From assembly GCA_050246595.1 (NCBI GenBank), contig JBFWVT010000001.1:124001-188000 (forward strand): DNA of 64,000 nucleotides, read 5' to 3'. A program made the position numbers and the translations under genes. The stretch comes from DATARH01 sp050246595. Lineage in GTDB: Bacteria; Pseudomonadota; Alphaproteobacteria; ATCC43930; CGMCC-115725. Below the pieces are notes generated by a model. It was not told the DNA's origin, did not search any database, and saw nothing but the letters and a program-made list of their open reading frames with translations. Shown here in pieces: positions 34,661-43,560 of the stretch; within the stretch, counting starts at the first letter, position 1; each line of letters starts with the position of its first letter.

Positions 34661-36241
34661 TCAGTAACCCAGCGCGATCCCGTCCTTGCGCGGTTCGGAG
34701 CCGCCGATCAGCACGCCGCGCTCGCGGTCGATCCAGATCGCCTGACAGCCGCCGATCGGCACGTCGAGCATCTGGATCTCGTGACCGCGCCGCGCCAGAT
34801 CGGCGCGCACCGTCTCGGGGACGAAATGCTCGGTCTGCAACACGCCCTGATAGGCGAAAACCCGCGGCCCCTCGGCGGCCTGTTGCGGGTCCAGACCGCG
34901 ATCGAGCAGATAATGCAGAAACGTCGCGTGGCCCACCGCCTGATACTGCCCGCCCATCACGCCGAACGGCATCGCCGCGCGCCCGTCCTTGACCAGCATG
35001 CCGGGGATCAGCGTGTGGAACGGGCGCTTTCTCGGCGCGATCGCGCTCGGATGGCCCGGAGTCAGGCGGAACCCGCTGCCGCGATTGTGCAGGATGACGC
35101 CGCTCTCCGGCGCCATGATCCCGGTGCCGAACGACGAGAACAGCGAGTTGATAAACGACACCGCGTTGCCGTCGCGATCGACGACGCACATATAGATCGT
35201 GTCCTTGTGCTCGATCCCTTCCCAATGCGTTGGCGGCAGCGCGCGGTCGAGCCGGATCTGGCGGCGGGTGGCTTCGGCCCATTCCTCGGACAGGTAGGTC
35301 TCGACATCGACCGGCGCGAAATCGGGGTCGCCGATCTTTGTATCGCGGATGTGATAGGCCGCTTTGGTCGCCTCGGCGATCAGGTGCAGCCGGTCGGCCC
35401 CGGTGAACGCGTCGCCGCCGAGCGCATAGCCTTCCAGGATCTTCAGGATCATCAGCGCGGTCAGACCCTGATTGGCCGGCGGGCACTCGTAAACATCGTA
35501 GCCGCGATACGAGGCATGGATCGGCTCGACCCATTGCGAGCGCTGCGCCGCGAAATCCTCCTCCTCATGCAGCCCGCCGAGTTCCTTCAGGCGATTGACG
35601 ATGTCGCGCGCCACCGCTCCCTCGTAGAACGCCGCGCGCCCCTCGCTTCCGATGCGGCGCAAGGTGCGGGCCAGCGCCGGGTTGCGGATCGTGTCGCCGG
35701 CCCGCGGCGCTCTGCCGCCGGGCAGCATCACCTTGGCGGTGTGCGGATCGCGCAGTTTGTTTTCGTTGCGCGCCCAGTCATGTGCGACCCGCGGCGTCAC
35801 GACATACCCGTGCTCGGCCGCCCTGGCCGCCGGTTCGAGGATTTCCGACAGCTCCTTCGATCCGTGCTCGCGGTTGAGCAGACACCACGCGTCGATCGCG
35901 CCGGGCACCGTCACTGCGTGCGGCGTCTGCACCCCGATTTCGCGGATCTGGCGCTCGGCATACCAGTCGAGCTGCGCCTTGGCCGGAGCCCGCCCGGCGC
36001 CGCTCAGCGCGATCGGCGGCGCGCCGTTCTTTGAATAAAGGACAAAGCAGTCGCCGCCGATCCCGGTGCTTTGCGGCTCGACAACGCACTGCATCGCCAC
36101 CGCCGCGATTGCCGCATCGACCGCGTTGCCGCCGGCGCGCAATATGTCGAGCGCAGTCAGGGTGGCGAGCGGGTGCGAAGTCGCCGCCATGCCGTTCGCC
36201 GCCATCGCCGCCGAGCGCCCCGATACGTTGAAGTCGCGCAT
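34661..36241 (-). CDS. Gamma-glutamyltransferase family protein
   Basis: A 526-residue Ntn-hydrolase precursor. N-terminal features AATSHPLATLTALDILRAGGNAVDAA and STGIGGDCFVLYS are typical of GGT. The autoprocessing site is HKDTIYMCVVDRDGNAVSF, with Thr348 as the likely nucleophile that becomes the N-terminus of the small subunit, followed by NSLFSSFGTGI and LHNRGSGF. No signal peptide is seen, so this is probably a cytoplasmic member, and it may be an acylase or a GGT-like hydrolase rather than true GGT. GGGAGAG lies just upstream of the ATG at 36241, which decides the start over the upstream ATG at 36277. Confidence 0.9.
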   Translation of the reverse strand: MRDFNVSGRSAAMAANGMAATSHPLATLTALDILRAGGNAVDAAIAAVAMQCVVEPQSTGIGGDCFVLYSKNGAPPIALSGAGRAPAKAQLDWYAERQIREIGVQTPHAVTVPGAIDAWCLLNREHGSKELSEILEPAARAAEHGYVVTPRVAHDWARNENKLRDPHTAKVMLPGGRAPRAGDTIRNPALARTLRRIGSEGRAAFYEGAVARDIVNRLKELGGLHEEEDFAAQRSQWVEPIHASYRGYDVYECPPANQGLTALMILKILEGYALGGDAFTGADRLHLIAEATKAAYHIRDTKIGDPDFAPVDVETYLSEEWAEATRRQIRLDRALPPTHWEGIEHKDTIYMCVVDRDGNAVSFINSLFSSFGTGIMAPESGVILHNRGSGFRLTPGHPSAIAPRKRPFHTLIPGMLVKDGRAAMPFGVMGGQYQAVGHATFLHYLLDRGLDPQQAAEGPRVFAYQGVLQTEHFVPETVRADLARRGHEIQMLDVPIGGCQAIWIDRERGVLIGGSEPRKDGIALGY

Positions 36242-36360
36242 CTCTCTCCCTTTCGCGCCCGTTGGTGCGCCATGCAATGCTGTTCGGCGGGCTTACCGCT
36301 TGTCCCACCCTCTGGCAAGGCTCTAGCCTCGCGTGCTTTTCGATACCAGAGGCTCTTTGA

Positions 36361-37392
36361 ATGGACGGACCGTTGGATTTTCCGGTCGCAACGGCGCCCG
36401 CGCCGGGCGAGGTCACCGCGATCGCGCCCGGCGTCTTGTGGCTGCGGATGCGCCTGCCCTTTGCGCTCAACCACATCAATCTGTGGCTGATCGAGGACGG
36501 ACCGGCCTGGACCGCGGTCGATACCGGCTTCACGCTGCCCGAAACCCAGGAGGCGTGGCGGCACATTTTTGCGACGCATCTGCGCGGACGCCCGATCCGG
36601 CGGGTTATCGTAACCCATTTCCACCCCGATCATATCGGCATGGCCGGGTGGCTGACCGAGCACTGGCAAGCGCCGCTGTGGATCACCGACAAGGAATGGC
36701 TGCACGCGCGCATGAATGTGACGAGCGGCGAGGATGCCGCCCGTCAGCGCCGCGACTTCGCCCGCTCGGCCGGTCTCGACGAGGAGGCCAGCGGGGCCTT
36801 CGCCGAGCGCCAGGGCAATTACCGCCGCGGCGCGCCGACCGTACCGCTGTCCTACCATCGCATCGCCGAGGGCAGCGTTATCGAGATCGGCGGGCGCGCG
36901 TGGCGGGTGCTGATCGGCGAGGGGCACGCGCCCGAGCATGCCTGCCTGTTCTGCGAGGAGACCGGCGTCTTGATCGCCGGCGACCAGATCCTGCCGCGCA
37001 TCTCGCCGAATATCAGCGTGCAGACCTATGAGCCGGACGGCGACCCGCTGGCCCGCTATCTGGCGTCGCTGAAGAAACTGCGCGGGCAGTTGCCGCCCGA
37101 CATTCTGGTATTGCCGTCGCACAATTTGCCGTTCCGCGGCGTCCACCAGCGCATCGACGAGTTGGCCTCGCACCATGACGAGCGCTGCGTCGAAGTCCTT
37201 GCCGCCTGCTACAGCCCGATGAGCGCGGCCGACATGGTGCCGATCCTGTGGCGCCGCCCGCTCGACCGTCATCAGATCGGCTTCGCGCTCGGCGAGGCGC
37301 TGGCGCATTTGCATTACCTCGTCGGCCAGGGCGAGATCGAGCGCACGACCGACGCGCGCGGGGTCAACCGCTTCCTGCGCAAGGCGGTGTAG
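36361..37392 (+). CDS. MBL-fold metallo-hydrolase
   Basis: A 343-residue metallo-beta-lactamase-fold protein. The zinc motif THFHPDHIGMAGWL (85-98) is complete, followed by GEGHAPEHACLFCEETGVLIAGDQIL, which carries the next His and the bridging Asp, and LPSHNLPF with the last His. A C-terminal winged-helix-like segment (ALAHLHYLVGQGEIERT) is common in LACTB2-like and MBL-fold hydrolases. It is divergent from the GGT-family gene, with a 119-base intergenic region. The substrate is unknown. Confidence 0.9.
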   Translation: MDGPLDFPVATAPAPGEVTAIAPGVLWLRMRLPFALNHINLWLIEDGPAWTAVDTGFTLPETQEAWRHIFATHLRGRPIRRVIVTHFHPDHIGMAGWLTEHWQAPLWITDKEWLHARMNVTSGEDAARQRRDFARSAGLDEEASGAFAERQGNYRRGAPTVPLSYHRIAEGSVIEIGGRAWRVLIGEGHAPEHACLFCEETGVLIAGDQILPRISPNISVQTYEPDGDPLARYLASLKKLRGQLPPDILVLPSHNLPFRGVHQRIDELASHHDERCVEVLAACYSPMSAADMVPILWRRPLDRHQIGFALGEALAHLHYLVGQGEIERTTDARGVNRFLRKAV

Positions 37393-37432
37393 GGCGCGCG
37401 TTGCCGCCGGCCCTTGCAGAGGCCACATAGAC

Positions 37433-37718
37433 GTGGGCTGCGAGCGGGACGAGGCGAAGCGCCGGCGCAATCTGAGCGGGCACAATGTCGATTTCATCGA
37501 CATTGTGCCCGCTATTCGACGGCGATGTTAAGGAGCGGATTGACCGCCGCTTTGACTATGGCGAAACCCGGATCAGGTGTCTCGGCGAGATCGAGGGACG
37601 GGTTTGCGTCGTAATTTATACATGGCGCGGCGATAACAGGCGCATCACAAGCGCGAGGAAGGCGAATGTCCGAGAGCGAAGGGAATATCGTGCGGGTAAC
37701 GCTCGAAGAAGCTCGTAG
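37433..37718 (+). pseudogene. brnT: BrnT-family toxin, broken by a +1 frameshift
   Basis: Two frames together give a BrnT protein. Frame one: CERDEAKRRRNLSGHNVDFID. After IVP the frame must change and continues as LFDGDVKERIDRRFDYGE, then CLGEIEGRVCVVIYTWRGDN and ARKANVRERREY. The break falls in GTGCCCGCT near 37508-37511; removing one C restores IVPLFDG, exactly what the family has there. BrnT is an RNase-fold toxin paired with BrnA. The reading before the break starts at a GTG and lacks the usual N-terminal strand, so the 5' end may also be damaged. Either a decayed gene or a base-calling error. Confidence 0.85.
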
Positions 37719-38048
37719 GATAAGGGTGAGACAGACTACGCCCGGCTCGACGCGATGACCGACGAGGACATCGCCCGCGCCGTCGCCGAGGACCCCGACG
37801 CCGCCCCGGTCGATGCCGACTGGAGCAACGCGCGGCTGACCATCCCGGCTGGTATTCAGCACTGATACCTGCCGGCCGATGATGAGGTCGTGGAGTGGTT
37901 TCGCAACGAGGCCGGCGACGACTATCGCGACCGGATGCGGGACGTGCTGCGCGCCCATATGGAAGCGCATCGCGACCGGCCGGACGGCACGATCGCCGAG
38001 ATCGCCGACCCCGACCGCTACAAAAAGTTGAAAGGCGCGGCATCATAG
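37666..38048 (+). pseudogene. brnA: BrnA-family antitoxin, broken by a frameshift and an in-frame stop
   Basis: The ATG lies inside the brnT 3' end, as is usual for these pairs. It reads MSESEGNIVRVTLEEARR, then needs a one-base shift near 37719 to continue DKGETDYARLDAMTDEDIAR, VAEDPDAAPVDADWSNARL and IPAGIQH, meets TGA at 37863-37865, and carries on in the same frame with DDEVVEWFRNEAGDDYRDRM and RDVLRAHMEAHRDRP to TAG at 38046-38048. The second part matches the DNA-binding ribbon-helix-helix end of BrnA. Two separate lesions in the antitoxin and one in the toxin argue that the whole pair is dead. Confidence 0.85.
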
Positions 38049-38173
38049 CATCGGCCGGAATCCGCTCGACCGCGATCCGCGGACGATTTAGCATGGCAGG
38101 GTTGCCGATCGGCGCAGAGCACTCACCCGCGCCCGGCGGTGCCCCAACCCTGAAAGCGAGTCAGTAATCGACA

Positions 38174-38794
38174 ATGGACCTCCAGCTCATTGCCGATTAT
38201 GGCGTGTATTTCTACATCCTTATCTTTGTCTGGACATTCTTCGAGGGCGAGACGATCGTCCTGTTCGCCGGGTTCGCGGCGGCGCAGGGTCTGCTCGACC
38301 CGTTTGTATTGTGGCTGGCGGCCGGGACCGGCAGCTTTCTCGGCGATCAGTGCTATTTCTGGCTGGGCCGCAAATATGGCGTGCGGCTGCTCAACCGCTT
38401 TCCGAGCTGGCGCCCCGGGGTCGAGAGCGCGCTCGCCTGGCTGGAGCGGTACGATATCTGGTTTATTCTCTCGTTCCGCTTTATTTACGGCGTGCGGAAT
38501 TTCTCGTCGTTTGCGCTCGGGCTCAGCGCGGTTCGCTGGGAGAGGTTTCTGCGCCTGAATTTTGTCGCGGCGATGGTGTGGGCCGCCAGTTTTGTCGCGA
38601 TCGGGTATTTTCTCGGCCAGGCCTTCAGCACCGCCCTCAATGTCGCGCACTGGCTGGGCTATGCGCTGCTCGGCGTGTTTGTCGCGGTCATCGCCGGGGT
38701 CTGGCTGCTGCACTGGCGGCATCGCCGCCGCCAGGCGCGGGCGCAGCAGAGCGCAAAACCGGTCGGCGCCAAACCGATGCTGCCGCCGAACTGA
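38174..38794 (+). CDS. DedA family (VTT domain) membrane protein
   Basis: A 206-residue inner-membrane protein. Features of the DedA/VTT fold: TFFEGETIVLFAGFAAAQG near the N-terminus (the conserved E with a re-entrant loop), FLGDQCYFWLGRKYGVRLL, and FILSFRFIYGVRNFSSFALG, the conserved F-x-R-(F/Y)-x-x-G-x-R motif. Three C-terminal hydrophobic helices and a basic tail follow. DedA proteins are phospholipid (undecaprenyl-phosphate or PE) flippase candidates. A palindromic repeat 29 bases past the stop separates it from the convergent TPP-enzyme gene. Confidence 0.9.
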   Translation: MDLQLIADYGVYFYILIFVWTFFEGETIVLFAGFAAAQGLLDPFVLWLAAGTGSFLGDQCYFWLGRKYGVRLLNRFPSWRPGVESALAWLERYDIWFILSFRFIYGVRNFSSFALGLSAVRWERFLRLNFVAAMVWAASFVAIGYFLGQAFSTALNVAHWLGYALLGVFVAVIAGVWLLHWRHRRRQARAQQSAKPVGAKPMLPPN

Positions 38795-38822
38795 CCGCGG
38801 AAGCCACAGCGCGCCTCACCGG

Positions 38823-38890
38823 GATTGCTTCGTCGCTTCGCGCCTCGCAATGACAACTTCCGCTGTCATCGCGAGCGAAGCAAAGCAATC
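38823..38890. repeat. Intergenic palindromic repeat
   Basis: GATTGCTTCGTCGCTTCG with TCGCAATGACA on the left faces TGTCATCGCGAGCGAAG with CAAAGCAATC on the right, separated by ACTTCCGC. Together they form a long imperfect hairpin between the convergent dedA and TPP-enzyme genes. Very similar palindromes recur in many Rhizobiales genomes. It may also act as a two-way terminator here. Confidence 0.75.
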
Positions 38891-38904
38891 TCGCCGAAAT
38901 TGCT

Positions 38905-40530
38905 CTAACGCCCGCGCACCCGCGACATCATCAGGGTCGGCCACGGGTCGGGCATCTCGCCGACCGGCACCTCGATCAGGCTCGGTCCGCGCCGCTTGAG
39001 CGCGGCGGCGAGTTCGCGGCGCAGCGTGTCGGGGCTGGTCGCGCGCACCCCGGCAATCCCGTAGCTCTCGGCCATTTTCGGAAAGTTCGGGTTCAACAGA
39101 TCGACCGCGATCAGCCGGTTGCCGTAATCCTCTTTCTGCATCCGGCGGACATTGCCGTAGGCGCCGTCGGCGAACACGATTGCCACCGCGTCGATGCCGT
39201 GCAGCGCCGCCGTGGCTAGCTCCTGCACATTGTACATGAACCCGCCATCGCCCGAGATCGACACGACCGGCAGATCGGGACGCGCGATCTTGGCGCCGAG
39301 CGCGGTCGCGTAGCTGAACCCGAGCGTCCCCTGGTAGCCGCTGTGGATGTAGGTGCGCGGCCGGTACACCGGAAAGGCAAGCCTTCCGACATACCCGACC
39401 TGCGTCAGATCCTCGACATAGATCCCCTCGTCGGGCAGTTCGGCGCGGATCGCGTCGAGATACTCGCATTGCGGCCCGAGCCTCTCGCGCAGCCGCGCTT
39501 CGGTCCTCGCCTTCAAATCTTCGAGCGCCGCCTTGCGCGACGCGTGTTCCTTGCCTTGCAATTCGCGGGAGAGCGCTCTCAGCGCCTCCTTTGCGTCGGC
39601 GATGATGCCGATCGCCGGGCGCGCGATCCGGGTGATCTCGACCGGGTCGAGATCGATGCGGATCACCTTGATGCCGGCATCGAGACCCCAGCGGGTCTGC
39701 GGCTGGTTGAAGCGGGTGCCGACCGCCAGCACGACATCGGTGCCGCGCCACCATTCGTGGCCTGCCAGCAGGTTCTGCGCCAGATAATGCCGGTCGCTGA
39801 CGATGCCTTTTCCCCCGGTATAGGTCACGACCGGGGCCTGCACCTGCTCGGCGACCGCGAGCACTTCGGCCGCCGCCTCGGCGCAACCGCTGCCGACATA
39901 GATCATCGGCTGTTTTGCGCCGGCCAGCAGCGTCGCCGCCTGCGCGATCAGCTCCGGGTCGGGCGGCGGCGGAGGCGGCGGGTTCCCGGCCTCGGGCAAG
40001 GCCACCTCGCCCTCCAGCGCCATGATGTCGAGCGGCATTTCCAACGCAACCGGGCGCGGCCGGCCGTGAAGCATCTGCCGGAATGCCTCGTTGACCAGAG
40101 ACCCGGTCTCGCTCGGGTGGTTGATCCGTTCGGCCCATTTGGTCAGCCCGCGCAGGATCGCGAGCTGGTCCGGGATTTCGTGCAGCAGGCCAAAGCCGCG
40201 GCCGATCAGATTCGACGGGATCTGCCCGGAAACGCACAGCACCGGCGCGTTGGTCGCCCAGGCGGTGGCGAGCGCCGCCGTCGTGTTGAGCAGCCCCGGC
40301 CCCGGAACCACCGCAAAGGCGCCCGGCCGGCCGCTGGCCCGCGCATAGCCAAAGGCCATATACGCCGCCGCCTGCTCGTGCCGCGGATGAATGACCCTTA
40401 TCGCCTCGCCGGCATCGTACAGCGCGACAAACAGCGCGTCGTTCTGCACGCCGGGCAAGGCGAACAGCGTATCGACCCCGTGCCGGGTCAGCATCTCCAC
40501 CAGCGCCCGGCCGCCCGTCATCCGCGCCAT
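38905..40530 (-). CDS. Thiamine-pyrophosphate-dependent enzyme (acetolactate synthase-like)
   Basis: A 541-residue TPP enzyme in the AHAS/benzoylformate decarboxylase superfamily. The N-terminal PYR domain carries RHEQAAAYMAFGYAR with the catalytic Glu52, and VVPGPGLLNTTAAL. A central domain contains IYVGSGCAEAAAEVL. The C-terminal TPP domain has ISGDGGFMYNVQELATAALH with GAYGNV (GDG...N cofactor site). It lacks an adjacent ilvH small subunit, so it is probably not the biosynthetic AHAS but a decarboxylase/ligase acting on a 2-oxo acid. Pro-rich PPPPPPPDPEL links two domains. Confidence 0.88.
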   Translation of the reverse strand: MARMTGGRALVEMLTRHGVDTLFALPGVQNDALFVALYDAGEAIRVIHPRHEQAAAYMAFGYARASGRPGAFAVVPGPGLLNTTAALATAWATNAPVLCVSGQIPSNLIGRGFGLLHEIPDQLAILRGLTKWAERINHPSETGSLVNEAFRQMLHGRPRPVALEMPLDIMALEGEVALPEAGNPPPPPPPDPELIAQAATLLAGAKQPMIYVGSGCAEAAAEVLAVAEQVQAPVVTYTGGKGIVSDRHYLAQNLLAGHEWWRGTDVVLAVGTRFNQPQTRWGLDAGIKVIRIDLDPVEITRIARPAIGIIADAKEALRALSRELQGKEHASRKAALEDLKARTEARLRERLGPQCEYLDAIRAELPDEGIYVEDLTQVGYVGRLAFPVYRPRTYIHSGYQGTLGFSYATALGAKIARPDLPVVSISGDGGFMYNVQELATAALHGIDAVAIVFADGAYGNVRRMQKEDYGNRLIAVDLLNPNFPKMAESYGIAGVRATSPDTLRRELAAALKRRGPSLIEVPVGEMPDPWPTLMMSRVRGR

Positions 40531-40642
40531 GTCCCTCTCCCTGCTCTTGCCCTGTGCCGCCGCGAACGGTCATACCATTTCCGCGACGGCGCGAGGAGAC
40601 CGCGCCGCCCCGAGTTCGAGGTGTCCCGATCTTGAGGCAGCC

Positions 40643-40975
40643 ATGGCTTACGAAACCTACCGCGTCGAGGTCACGCGCGACGAGACGCTGCCGCAGGGCG
40701 GCGTCGGCATCGAGATCACCGCCTATATCGACCGGGTGCCCGAGACGCACGACTACACGATCGGGATGCTGACCCGGGCGCCGCGCGGCGTGTGGAATAG
40801 CCGGCTGTCATTCGCCGGGGATTTCGCGACGCTAGGCGAGGCATTGGCCGCAATCGGCGCCGCCTTTCCGGAGGCCGACCGCATAAGCTGCTACGAATAC
40901 ACGGTCGACAACGAATTCCCGGTCGAGGTGCCGCCGCTCGTCCGCTCGGACGGCAAGTGGCGCCCAGCCGGCTAG
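40643..40975 (+). CDS. Hypothetical protein
   Basis: A 110-residue protein: MAYETYRVEVTRDETLPQGG, then a beta-rich middle (IEITAYIDRVPETHDYTIGM, RGVWNSRLSF), FATLGEALAAIGAAFPEADR and the tail FPVEVPPLVRSDGKWRPAG. High third-position GC and continuous protein-like text support a real gene. The family is not recognised. It is divergent from the TPP-enzyme gene. Its TAG stop lies in a CTAG that also gives the stop of the convergent 447-residue gene on the other strand. Confidence 0.7.
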   Translation: MAYETYRVEVTRDETLPQGGVGIEITAYIDRVPETHDYTIGMLTRAPRGVWNSRLSFAGDFATLGEALAAIGAAFPEADRISCYEYTVDNEFPVEVPPLVRSDGKWRPAG

Positions 40976-42315
40976 TCGCCGGTATCCGAATAGGGCGCCG
41001 GCCCATACGCGCCGTACCCGTATCCCCGCGCGGGGTCGGCATAGGACGATCCGGCTCTCCAACCGGCATAGCCCGGTCCGGGCGACTGCCCGTAATAAAC
41101 AGGCTGCGGAGACCGCGCCGGCGCTCGCCGGCGGACATGCCGCCGTGCCTCGGCGGAGGGGCGTCGCGCGCCCGCCGCGCGTCTCCGGGGATTTTGCGCT
41201 CCCGACGGCGGCGGCGCCGACGCATTCCGGGTCGGCCCGGTCGCGGGCACGACGGTTGCCGCCGCCCCGGCCTCGTCCTTCGGCGCCGCTTCCGTCAGCC
41301 CGCCCCTCTCCCTCCGCTCCGCATCGGAGTGCGCCGCATCCGACGCTTCTGTCGCAATCACGGAGGGCGCAATCAGGGAGAGCGATGGCGCCGCCGACGG
41401 GATTGCCGCGGGCATCGCGTCGCGCGGTGCTTCCGCCGCCGTCGCTGCCTCGGACATGCCCGGAACCGCCCCCGGCTGGCCGGCATCCGACCGTTGCGGG
41501 GCCGCCGCGACCGTTTCCCGAACCCCGACCGGGATCGGCTGCAAGGGTCTGGGAACCGCCGCGACCGGCTCGCCGGGCCGCGACGCTTCGGTCGCCTGCG
41601 ATGCGGCGGCGCTTGCGACGGGTTGTTCCGAGGCAACGGTCTCCGCCACCGTATCGGAGCGGTCCGATGCCGCGCCCGGCAGTGCCGCCGCCGCGGTTCC
41701 GCTTCCGCCGGAGATCGGCGCTTCAGCGCGGATGATTGCCGGTTCGGCGCCGCGGTCCCCGCTCACGATCGAAAAACCGGCGACCGAAACGGAAATGATC
41801 GCCGCCGCGCCCAGCGCCGCAAACGCGACACGTCTGCCGCCCGGAAACCAGCCCGACCGAAACCGCTCCCGGTCGCCGGCATCCCTCGCCGCTTCCCGGT
41901 CCGAGGCCGACAGGCCGGCGATTTCGGGTTGCGCTCCGGGCAACCCGGCGCGAGGCGGCGGTTCCCGATTATCCGGCTCCGGCTCGTCGGGCGGTGCGTT
42001 TCGGGCCACTCGCGGTTCCCCGCCCCTGCGCTCTTCGGTATCGCCGGAGCCGCCCGGCGCGGTTGCCGACGCGACCTCGGAAATGCGAGCAATTGCTTCC
42101 CGATCGGGGGCCGCTTGCCGATCTTCCGCCGCCGCCGTGTTCGCAAGCGCGGTCTTGCCGCGAACGGGACCGGCACCGTTCAATATCTCGCCGACCGAAT
42201 GACCCGCGCTGAGCAATTCATAGTAAAGCTCGATCGCGCGTTCCTTGTCGTTGTCTTGCAGGCGTTCGGTCAAGACGCGAGAGATCTGCGTCGGCCCGTC
42301 CGATTGCTTTGTCAT
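40972..42315 (-). CDS. Hypothetical low-complexity protein with one membrane helix
   Basis: A 447-residue protein. N-terminal about 50 residues look folded (QISRVLTERLQDNDKERAIE, ELLSAGHSVGEILN), followed by a charged Pro/Glu-rich linker, one hydrophobic helix (about 165-185, RVAFAALGAAAIISVSVAGF) and a long Ala/Pro/Ser-rich tail with R/P-rich and Y/G-rich ends (RGYGYGAYGPAPYSDTGD). The layout suggests a membrane-anchored protein with a flexible periplasmic arm. No family recognised. The stop shares CTAG with the convergent small gene. Confidence 0.65.
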   Translation of the reverse strand: MTKQSDGPTQISRVLTERLQDNDKERAIELYYELLSAGHSVGEILNGAGPVRGKTALANTAAAEDRQAAPDREAIARISEVASATAPGGSGDTEERRGGEPRVARNAPPDEPEPDNREPPPRAGLPGAQPEIAGLSASDREAARDAGDRERFRSGWFPGGRRVAFAALGAAAIISVSVAGFSIVSGDRGAEPAIIRAEAPISGGSGTAAAALPGAASDRSDTVAETVASEQPVASAAASQATEASRPGEPVAAVPRPLQPIPVGVRETVAAAPQRSDAGQPGAVPGMSEAATAAEAPRDAMPAAIPSAAPSLSLIAPSVIATEASDAAHSDAERRERGGLTEAAPKDEAGAAATVVPATGPTRNASAPPPSGAQNPRRRAAGARRPSAEARRHVRRRAPARSPQPVYYGQSPGPGYAGWRAGSSYADPARGYGYGAYGPAPYSDTGD

Positions 42316-42336
42316 TGACCCGCCCCAAACGCCCCT

Positions 42337-43176
42337 TTACCGCCGTCCGTGACGGCGCAGAAAGTCGATAAACCGCGCCGCCAGCTTCCCCTCGCGCGCG
42401 TCCCAATCGGCGAAGGCCTCGTCGAGCGTGCCGCGCTGTTCGGTCACGACCTCCGCGTACTCGGCATTCGGCATCAGCCGGTGCGCCGCTTGGGCAGCGC
42501 GCAGCGGATGCACCGGGTCCATGCCGGGCGCGATGCAGGCCGGCATCGTCAGCGAGCGCAGCTCGGCCGGGGAGAGGCCGATCACCGGATGGTCGGCGCC
42601 GGCCTGAAAAGCCCGCCGCCACCGTTCCATGCGGGAAACAAAATCCTGCGCGTCATAGGCCAGCAGCGCGTCGCGCGCCCGCGGGTTGATCCCGATCACC
42701 TCGCTCCAATGGTCGAGCCGGCACACCGCTTCCATGCCGCCTTGCCGCGCCGCCTCGATATGCGAGGTGTAATACTGGTTGGTCAGGTGCTCGGCCGCGT
42801 GCGCCCCGCCGGTCACCCGCCACAGCAAGAGGCCGCGCACCGCCTGCTTGTGCTGCAACGCCAAGAGCAGCGCCAGCCGGCAACCGGAAGAACTGCCGCC
42901 GACAAAGGCCGGTCTTGCATCGACCTCGCGCAGCAATTCGTGCAGATCGTCGACCCATTCCTGGTTTTCCGACTCGCCCTCGATCGCGATATCAGAAGCG
43001 CCGGTATTGCGCCGGTCGTAAATCAGCACGCGGTAGCCCGCCTCGGCGATCTTTTCGGCCAGCGGTCGCAAGGACGACCCGGCCCGCCGCCCGCCCGGCT
43101 GCAACGCGACAAACGGACCGGTCTCGCCGAGGATTTCGTAATTGAGCGAAACACCGCGGATAGTGGCTGTCGGCAT
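42337..43176 (-). CDS. Alpha/beta hydrolase
   Basis: A 279-residue alpha/beta-hydrolase: VSLNYEILGETGPFVALQPG, YDRRNTGASD (53-62), the nucleophile elbow FVGGSSSGCRLALLLAL with Ser96, and the late Asp region CIAPGMDPVHPLRAAQAAH. The last catalytic His is not at its clearest; the C-terminal RHGRR tail or an upstream segment may supply it. The substrate is unknown. Its start faces the FAH-family gene across a 384-base gap. Confidence 0.8.
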   Translation of the reverse strand: MPTATIRGVSLNYEILGETGPFVALQPGGRRAGSSLRPLAEKIAEAGYRVLIYDRRNTGASDIAIEGESENQEWVDDLHELLREVDARPAFVGGSSSGCRLALLLALQHKQAVRGLLLWRVTGGAHAAEHLTNQYYTSHIEAARQGGMEAVCRLDHWSEVIGINPRARDALLAYDAQDFVSRMERWRRAFQAGADHPVIGLSPAELRSLTMPACIAPGMDPVHPLRAAQAAHRLMPNAEYAEVVTEQRGTLDEAFADWDAREGKLAARFIDFLRRHGRR

Positions 43177-43560
43177 CCTCTCCTCCTTGGGTGATGCGCG
43201 CTGCGCCTATTCTACAACCAATCGGCTCCTGCACCAATCGGCGCCCGGCCCGACACATCCGGCGGCCGCACCCCGATCTTCCCCGCCGCTTACCGAGATG
43301 GCCGCCCGCAACCGTCCTCTCCGCCTGCGAAGGAGGGTGCCCGTGATTTCCCCTCCCCTCCCCGGACTTGATCCGGGGATCACGGGGGAGGGTCGGGGTG
43401 GGGGTATCGGTCCGGGTCTCAGGCGACTGATACGGGCCGGCACCCCGGCCTGCGATCCGGCGCGAACAACCCGGTTCCGGCCGCAACGGGAAGCGGTATA
43501 AGCTCTGCCGGGCACGCCGGCGGACAGCCCGCGCGGCTCAGCGGCACTAGGGAGAGCCAG
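43177..43560. other. Divergent intergenic region with a palindromic repeat
   Basis: No gene seen. At 43345-43408 lies a palindromic repeat: CCCGGACTTGATCCGGGG hairpin, flanked by CCCTCCCC on one side and GGGTCGGGGTGGGGG on the other. An almost identical element in the other direction is at 51835-51895. Promoters for the hydrolase and the FAH-family gene must be here but no clear consensus stands out. GGGAGAG just upstream of 43561 is the Shine-Dalgarno for the FAH gene. Confidence 0.6.
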
